A stretch of 6,634 bases of DNA from Bacteroidota bacterium (GTDB lineage Bacteria; Bacteroidota; Bacteroidia; Flavobacteriales_D; JABDKJ01). The position numbers were made by a program, and so were the translations under genes. The notes under the pieces were generated by a model that saw only the letters and a program-made list of their open reading frames with translations, had not been told where the DNA came from and searched no databases. Numbering within the stretch: position 1 is the first letter of the stretch; every line of letters starts with the position of its first letter. Positions 1-6,476 of the stretch are shown here, piece by piece. Location: contig JAQCAN010000145.1 of the NCBI GenBank assembly GCA_027621335.1, forward strand, positions 1 to 6,634. The letters are read 5' to 3'.

Positions 1-2
1 CT

Positions 3-671
3 GGCGGTCTATGCGCGTCACCAATTGATTTGGCTACAGTTGAGATTGGATTCGGAGGTTCGAACCCGAGGGTGAATGCCACTTGGATCAATCCAGAAGG
101 TACCACAGATTGTGAGGTGCGTGGTGGACGAATCAGTGCCACTTCATATAATGCCGGGGAGCCAGAATTCATCAACCTGGCAAATACCCAAGTCATCACC
201 CAGACCAGTGGATCCACGGTCAATTTCAATATCGCTTTGTATAATAATCCAAATATCCCCTTCTCCATAGGACAACGCTATGGCTTCGATGTGAGGTGCG
301 CTTGTGCAGATGGTTCAGGCTATTCAGCATGGGCGAACATCACTCCACAGGCCACCTTTGTGGTGCCATCTGTCACTCCGGGAACTGAATTAGCTGGTTC
401 TGATAAGAACTTGGAAACGGAAGCAGGAGCACTCAGCCTCTTCCCCAATCCAGCTGATGGGGTGCTCAGCATCATGTTGACAGGGGTGGGCTCTGAGAAT
501 GTTATCATCGAAGTCCTAGATATGAGAGGACGTCAAGTGATGGGTTCAATGATGAACGACCTCAAAGCTGGCCGCCTTGATCTGAACGTGGCCTCTCTGG
601 AATCTGGACTCTATATGATTCGCGCAACAGGGGAAGGTGTTCAACTCACAGCACGCTGGGTGAAGCGATGA
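3..671 (+). CDS. T9SS type A sorting-domain protein, C-terminal part (5' end outside window)
   Basis: The reading frame is open to the window edge, so this is the last 222 residues of a longer secreted protein. The TTG at position 30 is an internal Leu codon, not a supported start. Roughly residues 10-120 are beta-rich and resemble a fibronectin type III-like module: a Trp in an early strand (VNATW), a late Tyr-x-Phe-x-Val-Arg strand (YGFDVRCACADGSGYSAW), and a closing TFVVP strand. A short linker leads to a classic Por/type IX secretion C-terminal sorting domain at about residues 145-222, marked by LSLFPNPADG, VIIEVLDMRGRQV, LESGLYMIRA and a basic end, WVKR. By family knowledge, such proteins cross the inner membrane by Sec and the outer membrane by T9SS, are cleaved at the sorting domain, and are released or anchored on the cell surface. 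The effector part lies upstream, so substrate or enzymatic role cannot be told. The sorting-domain call is firm; the FN3-like call is tentative. Confidence 0.88.
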   Translation, partial: GGLCASPIDLATVEIGFGGSNPRVNATWINPEGTTDCEVRGGRISATSYNAGEPEFINLANTQVITQTSGSTVNFNIALYNNPNIPFSIGQRYGFDVRCACADGSGYSAWANITPQATFVVPSVTPGTELAGSDKNLETEAGALSLFPNPADGVLSIMLTGVGSENVIIEVLDMRGRQVMGSMMNDLKAGRLDLNVASLESGLYMIRATGEGVQLTARWVKR

Positions 672-690
672 GCTACTGAAATGAATCTTA

Positions 691-722
691 GAAAGGCCAG
701 GCGGATTCCTGGCCTTTTTTTT
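691..722 (+). terminator. Rho-independent terminator of the T9SS cargo gene
   Basis: A perfect stem pairs AGGCCAGG (694-701) with CCTGGCCT (708-715) around the six-base loop CGGATT, and is extended by AAA/TTT pairing. It runs straight into eight T residues (715-722). It sits about 20 bases after the TGA of the sorting-domain gene. This is a textbook intrinsic terminator on the plus strand and separates that gene from the redox gene at 767. Confidence 0.9.
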
Positions 723-766
723 GCACTGAAAATCCAGTTATTATCCAACCTTAATTCCACATTCAC

Positions 767-1390
767 ATGAGAACTATCCTACTATGCCTTTCCCTTGTCC
801 TCTTATCCTCCTCTGCTTTCAGCCAAGACATGAAAAGCCTGGCCCTTGGAGACAAAGCTCCCAAGGCGGATATTAAGATGAAAGATGTCAGTGGTGAAGC
901 ATATTCACTGACAGACCTTACCGATGAAAATGGCCTGCTGGTCATATTCTCTTGTAACACCTGCCCATTCGTCATAGGCAATGGAACGAAGTCTGAAGGC
1001 TGGGAAGGACGCTACAATGACCTCTTCACTTTAGCAGAGGAGAATCAGATTGGGATGGTCCTGGTGAATCCGAACGAGGCCAAGAGGGACCAAGGCGATA
1101 GCTTCAAGGACATGGTGGCTCATGCCAAGAAACAGAACTACGAATCACACTATGTCATTGATGAGAACCATGTTCTAGCAGATGCCTTCGGGGCGATGCG
1201 CACACCTCATGTCTATCTTTTCGATGGGAATTCACAATTGGTCTACCACGGTGCGATAGATGACAATGTGAATCGGGCTTCCGAAGTTCAGGCAACCTAT
1301 TTGATGGATGCACTGGGCTCAATAGGGCTTAATGAAGCCATTACCATCAAGGAAACCCCGGCCATGGGGTGCAGTATCAAGCGGAAGTAG
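767..1390 (+). CDS. Exported thioredoxin-like / AhpC-TSA family (peroxiredoxin-like) protein
   Basis: The 207-residue product starts at the ATG at 767 with a signal peptide: MRT, a hydrophobic stretch LLCLSLVLLSSSAFS, and likely cleavage near residues 19-20 (AFSQ). A thioredoxin fold follows: LALGDKAPKADIKMKDVSG (26-44) is the usual AhpC/TSA opening. LLVIFSCNTCPFV carries the CxxC pair C63-C66, and RTPHVYLF has the cis-Pro at P147 that packs against the active site. The Cys-Asn-Thr-Cys-Pro-Phe context and the final GCSIK (third cysteine, C202) match the peroxiredoxin-like/thioredoxin-family group often annotated in Bacteroidota with no defined substrate. Likely role: thiol-disulfide exchange or peroxide reduction outside the cytoplasm (inferred). 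An N-terminal Cys for lipidation is absent, so a soluble periplasmic protein is favoured. It stands alone: a terminator lies upstream and a 201-base gap downstream. No strong promoter motif was found in the 44 bases upstream. Confidence 0.87.
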   Translation: MRTILLCLSLVLLSSSAFSQDMKSLALGDKAPKADIKMKDVSGEAYSLTDLTDENGLLVIFSCNTCPFVIGNGTKSEGWEGRYNDLFTLAEENQIGMVLVNPNEAKRDQGDSFKDMVAHAKKQNYESHYVIDENHVLADAFGAMRTPHVYLFDGNSQLVYHGAIDDNVNRASEVQATYLMDALGSIGLNEAITIKETPAMGCSIKRK

Positions 1391-1400
1391 GTCCATAGAC

Positions 1401-1443
1401 AATTAAATTCTGGCTCTCGATGCTTTTAATTCGAAGAGCAGAA
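1401..1443 (+). other. Overlapping weak hairpins downstream of the thioredoxin-like gene
   Basis: Two mutually exclusive stems start 10 bases after the stop codon. The first pairs AATTAAA (1401-1407) with TTTAATT (1425-1431). The second pairs TTCTG-CTCT-CGA (1408-1420) with TCG-AGAG-CAGAA (1431-1443), with single-base bulges. Neither is followed by a T-tract, so an intrinsic terminator is not supported. They may mark the 3' end of the upstream mRNA. The rest of the gap to 1591 holds no recognisable gene, and only a poor -7-like match (AACTTTTG, 1539-1546) without a -33 partner. Confidence 0.3.
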
Positions 1444-1591
1444 AAGTCTATTCATCGTACATTTTTATGGATTTATCGAAAGTAATAGGTGTCATTTTGA
1501 CTTTAACCTGAAGCAACCATTATCAATACGTAGCGTCTAACTTTTGAAAAGCAACTGAACTAAGCGCTTTTTAACTCAAAATTTTATCGCT

Positions 1592-2134
1592 ATGGATTTT
1601 ATTTACGCAACACTCGGATACCTACAATCTACGTTCGGAGAGGGCCTTTGGGTCATCGTTCCTTTCTTTGCCTTCATAGGAATCGTTGCCCAGATGAGGC
1701 TTTATGCCAAAGCTGAGCAGTCTGCCGTCTCTGCCATCGTACCTATATGGAATGTCGTGACTTTCATGAAAGTGATTGGAAGACCAGCTTGGCATGCAGC
1801 GTACATAATCTTACCTACCACTGCTATGTTGATCTGCCTTATGGTGGATTATCAGAACCTGATTGCCTATTCACAGGGAACTTTGGCTTTCAGTGCAGTT
1901 GCTATCTCTCTGCCCATCTTTTCGCTCAGTGCAATCGTTTTCACCGTATTCATGATATGGGCGCACATCGACCTTTGTAACTCTTTCGGGAGACGCACAG
2001 TGTTCGACTATGTATTGGTCGTCCTTTTGAATGTCCTCTATGTTCTCAACCTCAGTTTGAGCTATGAGATCAACTACGAAGGTCCTGCTTATGGCACCGC
2101 CAAGCTAGATGCAACAGGAGCTTTTGCCTCCTGA
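1592..2134 (+). CDS. DUF5684-like multi-pass membrane protein
   Basis: This 180-residue protein is very hydrophobic, with about four or five membrane segments (roughly residues 18-36, 48-60, 66-87, 100-125 and 136-157). Two stretches point to the DUF5684 type. One is KAEQSAVSAIVPIWNVVTFM with the following KVIGRPAW (residues 40-67), resembling the family pattern KAG-x-W-x-x-IPxYN...K-x-x-GRPxW. The other is DLCNSFGRR (127-135), resembling the family's FG-K/R motif. As I recall, similar sequence forms an N-terminal extension of some Bacteroidota signal peptidase I proteins, but no peptidase part (no Ser/Lys catalytic motif) is present here, so this is a stand-alone form. Function is unknown. 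The ATG at 1592 is the first start in the frame and gives a sensible N-terminus. The stop codon lies one base from the stop of the convergent alaS. The C-terminal tail after the last helix (YEGPAYGTAKLDATGAFAS) is probably soluble. The family call rests on motif memory. Confidence 0.72.
   Translation: MDFIYATLGYLQSTFGEGLWVIVPFFAFIGIVAQMRLYAKAEQSAVSAIVPIWNVVTFMKVIGRPAWHAAYIILPTTAMLICLMVDYQNLIAYSQGTLAFSAVAISLPIFSLSAIVFTVFMIWAHIDLCNSFGRRTVFDYVLVVLLNVLYVLNLSLSYEINYEGPAYGTAKLDATGAFAS
2115..2133 (-). terminator. Possible 3' hairpin of alaS transcript
   Basis: CAGGAG (2115-2120) and CTCCTG (2128-2133) form a perfect six-base stem with a seven-base loop. It starts three bases past the alaS stop when read on the minus strand. 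The following minus-strand bases (TTGCATCT) are not a real U-tract, so termination here would be weak or Rho-dependent. The hairpin lies within the last codons of the opposing membrane-protein gene, so it may also be chance. Confidence 0.3.
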
Positions 2135-2135
2135 T

Positions 2136-4751
2136 TCAGGAAGACTTAATGAATTCTCTCGCTTTGGAAAGGGCGGTCGGTATGCCGGCCGCCTTTTTTC
2201 CTCCTGCTGAGGCATAGAAGGCTTGACCTCCACCTCCTCCATCAATCTCTTTGGCCCAATCGCTGATCAAAGCCCCTGCATTCCATTTCTTGGCCTTCAA
2301 TAGTTCGGCCCCGATTCCGATGGCCAAATTCACCTTCTCTCCTTGTGAAGAGGCGAGTACACAAATCAACTTCGGGTCGGAATCCTTCAAACGGAAGATA
2401 AGGTCCTTCAAGCCTTTGCCATCCACATCCACTTCCTTGATCAAGGTCTTGATCCCGTCCAGCTCTTCCACCTCCTTAAGCAGATCGGTAAACAGGGATT
2501 TCAGCTTCTCCGCTTCCATACTCTCAAGCTGCTTGCCCATAGCCTGACGTTCTTCCAAGAGGTCATTTATGGCCTTTAAAGGGTCACTGCTATTGTTCAA
2601 TGAACCTCTAAGCTCCGAGAGGATATCCAAGTCGGAATAAATGGCTTCCATGGCCTTACTGGCAGTTCTTGCCTCTATTCTCCGTATTCCGGAAGCTACG
2701 GCAGCCTCTGACGTGATCTTGAACCAACCGATCTTTCCAGTACTGCTGACATGGGTGCCCCCACACAGTTCAACGCTCTCTCCAAAACGGATGGTCCTCA
2801 CCACATCCCCATACTTCTCACCGAACAAGGCCATGGCGCCCTGTTCCATCGCTTCCTTGATGGGGGCATTGCGATTCTCGTCTAAGGCATCGTCTTGGCG
2901 GATGAGTTCATTGACCCGGACCTCTACCTCCCTCAATTGTTCAGATTCCACCTTGCTGAAATGCGCAAAATCAAATCTCAGGTAGTCAGGATGGACCAAG
3001 GAGCCTTTCTGTTGCACATGGCTCCCTAGTATCTCTCTCAATGCTTTATGTAGGAGGTGAGTGACGGAGTGGTTGCGTTCAGTCGCCCTCCGCTTGGGTA
3101 TATCCACTTTGGCCACTGCCGCAGTTCTTATGTTCTTAGGCAGGTTCTTGGTGAAATGAAGGATGAGGTTGTTCTCCTTTTTGGTGTCGAAGATGCGTAC
3201 CTCTTCTCCTCCATCGAAGATAAGAGAGCCACTGTCCCCCACCTGTCCCCCACCTTCAGGATAGAAGGGGGTGTGGTCCAATACCAATTGGTAGATCTCC
3301 TTCCCTTTCTGTTCGACTTTGCGGCAACGTGTGACGTTCACCTCGGATTCCAAGCGATCATACCCTACGAATTCCTCAACCTCATCTTCCATAAGGACCT
3401 CCCAATCTCCTGTAGCCGAGGCCGCGTCTTCTCTGGATCGTGCCTTCTGCTGCTCTAGATGAGCCTTGAATCCTTCCTCGTCCATGTCCAAGCCTTTCTC
3501 TCTGAGAATAAGTGCTGTCAGATCCACTGGAAAACCGAAGGTGTCATACAGTTCAAAGATCTTATCACCTTGGACCATTCCCTCGGAATCGGAGGTGATG
3601 GTCTCCAAGCGGTCTATTCCTTTGCTCAAGGTTCTTAAGAACGAGCCCTCTTCCTCTTTGACCACCCTGGTAATCAAATCTTCTTGGGCTGCCAATTCCT
3701 TGAAATGCCCACCCATTTCAGCCACTAGCACACCGACTAATTCATAGATGAAAGGTTCCCTTTGATCTAAGAAGCTATAGGCATATCGGATGGCCCTACG
3801 GAGTATCCTACGAATGACATATCCCGCTCCTGTATTGGAAGGAAGCTGGCCATCCGCAATGGAAAAGCTCACGGCCCTGAGGTGATCCGCGATGACTCTC
3901 ATGGCCACATCGCTCTTCTCATCTGAACCGCTGTAGGCCCTTCCAGTGCGCTTTTCTAGGGCTTGGATCGAGGGCTGGAAGATGTCGGTGTCGTAGTTGG
4001 AGGTCTTACCTTGCAGCGCAGCGGTTATCCGCTCGAAGCCCATACCTGTATCGATGTGCTTGGCAGGCAAGGAATTCAGACTTCCATCCGCCTTCCGGTT
4101 GAATTCCATGAAAACCAGATTCCAGATCTCCATGACCCGTGGATCATCTTTATTGACCAGTGTCGCGCCATCCAATTTCTTTCGTTCCTCATTGGATCGG
4201 AGGTCGATATGGATCTCAGAGCAAGGTCCGCATGGACCGGTATCCCCCATTTCCCAGAAATTATCCTTCTTGTCACAGGCGATGATGCGTTCCATTGGAA
4301 CAATCTTGGACCAGATATCCTTAGCCTCGGTATCCTCTGCAAGACAATCCTCTGCATCTCCACCGAAAATGGTCACATAGAGTTGTTCAGGCTTCAGACC
4401 ATAGACCTTCGTAAGCAATTCCCAAGCCCATTCTATGGCTTCCTTCTTGAAATAATCTCCGAAGGACCAATTCCCCAGCATCTCGAACATGGTATGGTGA
4501 TAGGTATCCACACCCACCTCTTCCAAGTCATTATGCTTGCCGGAGACCCGCAGACATTTCTGGGAGTTGGCTATACGAGAATACCTGATCGCTGCGTTAC
4601 CTAAGAATAAATCCTTGAACTGGTTCATGCCAGCGTTGGTGAACATGAGGGTAGGGTCGTTCTTGACCACCATTGGGGCTGAGTCCACGATGTGGTGGCC
4701 TTTGGTCTTCATGAAATCCAAGTAGGCTTGACGTATCTCCGAACTGGTCAT
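2136..4751 (-). CDS. alaS: Alanine--tRNA ligase (alanyl-tRNA synthetase)
   Basis: This cytoplasmic class II enzyme charges tRNA-Ala with alanine using ATP; at 871 residues it is a normal full length. Catalytic core: TSSEIRQAYLDFMKTKGH at the N-terminus, NDPTLMFTNAGMNQFKD (31-47), SGKHNDLEEVGVD and YHHTMFEMLGNWSFGDYF (70-101), EMGDTGPCGPCSEIH (167-181), and GAGYVIRRILRRAIRYA (308-324). The editing domain that hydrolyses Ser/Gly-tRNA-Ala shows FYPEGGGQVGDSG (496-508) and the four zinc ligands H561, H565 (HSVTH), C663 and H667 (CGGTH). A helical stretch (about 725-760) leads to the C-Ala domain, ending in DGGGGGQAFYASAGGKK (837-853). All expected motifs are present, so it should be active and edit. 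The ATG at 4751 gives the conserved N-terminus and no start codon lies between it and the upstream in-frame stop. It is divergent from the M23 gene and convergent with the DUF5684-like gene. Its last codons overlap that gene's terminator. Confidence 0.98.
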   Translation of the reverse strand: MTSSEIRQAYLDFMKTKGHHIVDSAPMVVKNDPTLMFTNAGMNQFKDLFLGNAAIRYSRIANSQKCLRVSGKHNDLEEVGVDTYHHTMFEMLGNWSFGDYFKKEAIEWAWELLTKVYGLKPEQLYVTIFGGDAEDCLAEDTEAKDIWSKIVPMERIIACDKKDNFWEMGDTGPCGPCSEIHIDLRSNEERKKLDGATLVNKDDPRVMEIWNLVFMEFNRKADGSLNSLPAKHIDTGMGFERITAALQGKTSNYDTDIFQPSIQALEKRTGRAYSGSDEKSDVAMRVIADHLRAVSFSIADGQLPSNTGAGYVIRRILRRAIRYAYSFLDQREPFIYELVGVLVAEMGGHFKELAAQEDLITRVVKEEEGSFLRTLSKGIDRLETITSDSEGMVQGDKIFELYDTFGFPVDLTALILREKGLDMDEEGFKAHLEQQKARSREDAASATGDWEVLMEDEVEEFVGYDRLESEVNVTRCRKVEQKGKEIYQLVLDHTPFYPEGGGQVGDSGSLIFDGGEEVRIFDTKKENNLILHFTKNLPKNIRTAAVAKVDIPKRRATERNHSVTHLLHKALREILGSHVQQKGSLVHPDYLRFDFAHFSKVESEQLREVEVRVNELIRQDDALDENRNAPIKEAMEQGAMALFGEKYGDVVRTIRFGESVELCGGTHVSSTGKIGWFKITSEAAVASGIRRIEARTASKAMEAIYSDLDILSELRGSLNNSSDPLKAINDLLEERQAMGKQLESMEAEKLKSLFTDLLKEVEELDGIKTLIKEVDVDGKGLKDLIFRLKDSDPKLICVLASSQGEKVNLAIGIGAELLKAKKWNAGALISDWAKEIDGGGGGQAFYASAGGKKAAGIPTALSKAREFIKSS
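2168..2199 (+). terminator. Rho-independent terminator for the DUF5684-like gene, inside alaS
   Basis: On the plus strand GGCGG-T-CGG (2172-2180) pairs with CCG-G-CCGCC (2185-2193) through eight G-C pairs and one U-G wobble around a TATG tetraloop. Flanking AAAG pairs into the T-tract, six consecutive T at 2194-2199. It begins about 35 bases after the stop of the plus-strand membrane-protein gene. The same bases encode alaS residues about 851-860 (GKKAAGIPTA), where the T-tract is the antisense of the two Lys codons. Confidence 0.82.
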
Positions 4752-4822
4752 TAAGTAGCTGAGTAAATTGATTAAAATCTGTTAACCGCCTGAATATCAA
4801 TGCTTTCAGTGCATTCTAGTGA

Positions 4823-4853
4823 TTGCAAAAATAGATTATTATCCCTATCATTG
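4823..4853 (+). promoter_or_regulatory. Predicted promoter of the M23 peptidase gene
   Basis: TTG at 4823-4825 (-33 element) is followed after 20 bases by TATCATTG (4846-4853), which matches the Bacteroidota -7 consensus TAnnTTTG with one mismatch. Transcription would start near 4858-4860, giving a leader of about 20 bases before the ATG at 4879. Spacing and position fit well; the assignment is by motif only. Confidence 0.5.
4826..4833 (-). promoter_or_regulatory. alaS: Predicted -7 promoter element of alaS
   Basis: Read on the minus strand these bases are TATTTTTG, a perfect match to the Bacteroidota TAnnTTTG element, 75 bases upstream of the alaS start. No good TTG lies at the expected -33 distance, so the call depends on the -7 match and on position. 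It directly abuts the -33 TTG of the divergent M23 promoter. Confidence 0.45.
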
Positions 4854-4878
4854 TGAGCCTTAGTGGCAGACAAGCTGA

Positions 4879-5850
4879 ATGACAAAGATCCGTTATAGAT
4901 ACAATCCACAGACCCTGAACTATGAAAAAGTCAGGATCACGTGGAAAGATCGACTTAGAACGGTGGCCGCCTTCTTGATCACAGGGGTGTTCTTCGCCTC
5001 AATTGTCCTCTTTCTTGCCTATACCTATCTCGACTCTCCCAAGGAGCGCATCTTGGAACGTGAGAATGAGCAACTGAACGAGCAATACCGTGAACTCAAC
5101 ACCCGCTTGGATGAACTTGCAGATGTGCTTTTAGACCTAGAGCACAGGGACGATAACATCTACAGAGTCATCTTCGAAGCAGAACCTATCGATGCGAATC
5201 AGCGCATGGCAGGTATCGGTGGCGTGAACCGCTATAGGCATCTCGAAGGATATGACTTCTCTGACCTCACCATTGCTACAAACAAGCGTTTGGATGACAT
5301 TGCCAAACGCATCGTAGTGCAGTCAGAGTCCTTGGATGAAATTGTGGAATTGGCCAAGAATAAAGAGGCCATGTTAAGCCGAATCCCTGCCATACAGCCA
5401 GTGTCCAATGCTGACCTGACCCGTATGGCATCAGGTTACGGCATGAGGATAGACCCCCACTATAAGGTGCCTAAGATGCACCAAGGGATGGATTTCACTG
5501 CCCCCACTGGCACTCCTATTTACGCTACCGGTGATGGTGTGGTACTCAGAGCCGATTCCAAAGCCAGCGGTTATGGAAAGCACATTCGCATAGACCATGG
5601 GTATGGCTATGTGACGCTCTATGGTCATATGAGCCGATTGAATGTCCGTCCGGGTCAAAAAGTAAAGCGGGGGGAGACGATTGGATTGGTAGGTAGCACA
5701 GGTAAGTCTACTGCTCCTCACCTCCATTATGAAGTGAGGTATAACGGAGACCCGATCGATCCGGTGAACTTTTATTTCAATGATATCTCAGAGGACGAGT
5801 TCGATCGTATGATCGAGATGGCCAGGAATGCAAACCAGTCTTTCGACTGA
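4879..5850 (+). CDS. Membrane-anchored M23 family (LytM-type) metallopeptidase
   Basis: This 323-residue protein is a probable peptidoglycan endopeptidase acting in the periplasm. Residues 1-27 are cytoplasmic and basic, with the KIRYRYNPQTLNYEKV opening that I recall as characteristic of this Bacteroidota group. One membrane helix spans about 28-50. A coiled-coil-like stretch (about 53-90, rich in E, L, N, R) and a second helical linker (about 130-167) follow. The LytM domain occupies about 183-299. The zinc ligands are H201 and D205 (HQGMD) and H283 (HLH, 281-283); H250 (YGH) and H281 complete the active site. All are intact, so it should be catalytic, unlike degenerate EnvC/NlpD-type activators. 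The ATG at 4879 lies directly downstream of a good promoter and gives the conserved N-terminus. The gene is divergent from alaS and convergent with the barrel-protein gene, six bases apart, with no evident intrinsic terminator between them. Likely role: cell-wall growth or division (inferred). Confidence 0.93.
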   Translation: MTKIRYRYNPQTLNYEKVRITWKDRLRTVAAFLITGVFFASIVLFLAYTYLDSPKERILERENEQLNEQYRELNTRLDELADVLLDLEHRDDNIYRVIFEAEPIDANQRMAGIGGVNRYRHLEGYDFSDLTIATNKRLDDIAKRIVVQSESLDEIVELAKNKEAMLSRIPAIQPVSNADLTRMASGYGMRIDPHYKVPKMHQGMDFTAPTGTPIYATGDGVVLRADSKASGYGKHIRIDHGYGYVTLYGHMSRLNVRPGQKVKRGETIGLVGSTGKSTAPHLHYEVRYNGDPIDPVNFYFNDISEDEFDRMIEMARNANQSFD

Positions 5851-5856
5851 TCACTC

Positions 5857-6360
5857 TCAAAGCCTCCAACTCAGGCCGAAGCGGCCACCCGAGATGACAC
5901 TTCCTCCTCCCAGCTCCAAGTTCAGTGCGAGTTTTGAATTCATGTGGTATCTCGCTCCAACAAAGCCACGGAGATTCAACCCACTACTGGCGGGACCATC
6001 GTAATCTTCATAGAAAGGCCGATTATCTCTCCAATCGTGGTCCCAGAAATAGAACCCAAGACCGAGCCCTCCGTAGACATCGAAGTCGGAGGGCAAAGCA
6101 AGGACACGGTCAGCGTAATATAGACCAATGGCCTCTAGTCCAAAGGCGGTATGTCGCCATCTGTTCCTGTTCACCGTCTGGAAGCACACTCCCCCACCAA
6201 GATTGATATCAGAGGCTACCGGCTTCTCAAAGCTTGCGTATAGAGGAATTCCCCAATTTGAAATGCCTATGCCGGCATTGAAATAAGACTCTGTATTCCT
6301 TTGACCCATAAGAATCGAGGAAAGACAAAAGAAAGGGAGAATTAGGATGATGTTCTTCAT
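5857..6360 (-). CDS. Predicted small outer-membrane beta-barrel protein
   Basis: I read this as a 167-residue protein starting at the ATG whose first base is 6360. It opens with a clear signal peptide: MKN, a hydrophobic core IILILPFFCLSSILM, and likely cleavage near residue 20 (MGQ). An upstream in-frame TTG at 6381 would add seven residues before the Lys and is less likely. The mature part is rich in Gly and aromatic residues in alternating strands: YFNAGIGIS, IPLYASFEKP, INLGGGVCFQT, FGLEAIGLYYA, FDVYGGLGLGFYFW, GLNLRGFVGARYHM and LALNLELGGGSVI. It ends in GRFGLSWRL. The length and pattern suggest an eight-stranded barrel of the OmpA/OmpX-like kind. An acidic, aromatic insert (about 106-122, WDHDWRDNRPFYEDYDG) is probably a surface loop. 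No enzymatic residues are recognisable and the function is unknown. It is divergent from the merR gene, with possible operator-like repeats between them. Confidence 0.72.
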   Translation of the reverse strand: MKNIILILPFFCLSSILMGQRNTESYFNAGIGISNWGIPLYASFEKPVASDINLGGGVCFQTVNRNRWRHTAFGLEAIGLYYADRVLALPSDFDVYGGLGLGFYFWDHDWRDNRPFYEDYDGPASSGLNLRGFVGARYHMNSKLALNLELGGGSVISGGRFGLSWRL

Positions 6361-6371
6361 CTGGGTTGAAT

Positions 6372-6394
6372 TATAGCTCAATATTAACGCTATA
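6372..6394. repeat. Inverted repeat TATAGC-N11-GCTATA in the barrel protein/merR gap
   Basis: TATAGC (6372-6377) and GCTATA (6389-6394) are perfect inverted six-base arms around 11 bases. The spacer holds CAATATTA (6379-6386), read on the minus strand as TAATATTG, a one-mismatch match to the TAnnTTTG -7 element. So the arms flank a possible promoter core for the barrel-protein gene, 12-34 bases before its ATG. It could be a regulator site or an RNA hairpin. Confidence 0.4.
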
Positions 6395-6395
6395 G

Positions 6396-6417
6396 CCGAG
6401 AAAATCGATATCCTCGG
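6396..6417. promoter_or_regulatory. Imperfect 22-bp palindrome, candidate operator
   Basis: The half-sites CCGAGAAAATC and GATATCCTCGG match as reverse complements at 9 of 11 positions, centred on ATCGAT. The site lies upstream of both divergent genes: about 36-57 bases before the barrel-protein start and 71-92 bases before the merR start. It follows the TATAGC repeat after one base. A dimeric regulator, possibly the adjacent MerR-family protein, could bind here; this is inference from symmetry and position only. Confidence 0.4.
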
Positions 6418-6476
6418 TCGGGAGGAAAAAGTGAATATGGAGTATTACTGAGGTAATGCACTCAGGATGCGTTATT

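Noticed and set aside
30..32. TTG as start codon of the first gene
   Set aside because: The same frame continues upstream to the window edge without a stop, and the protein has no signal peptide at this point although its C-terminus marks it as secreted.
3963..4604. Long plus-strand open frame (213 codons) antisense to alaS, with others at 3057-3458 and 2641-2985
   Set aside because: They lie wholly opposite highly conserved alaS coding sequence. Their translations show no domain pattern, signal or composition typical of a real protein.
5874..5886. GGCCG-AAG-CGGCC hairpin just after the M23 gene as a terminator
   Set aside because: Five base pairs with a three-base loop and no T-tract on either strand; it is inside the barrel-protein coding sequence and probably reflects codon choice.
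5925..6206. Arg/His-rich plus-strand frame opposite the barrel protein
   Set aside because: It lies entirely within the minus-strand gene, which has a signal peptide and beta-strand pattern; the low-complexity RNH/RRH composition is typical of a shadow frame.
6361..6381. Extended N-terminus (TTG start at 6381) for the barrel protein
   Set aside because: The ATG at 6360 gives a standard signal peptide beginning with Met-Lys. The extension adds polar residues in front of it, and the TTG overlaps a possible -7 element.
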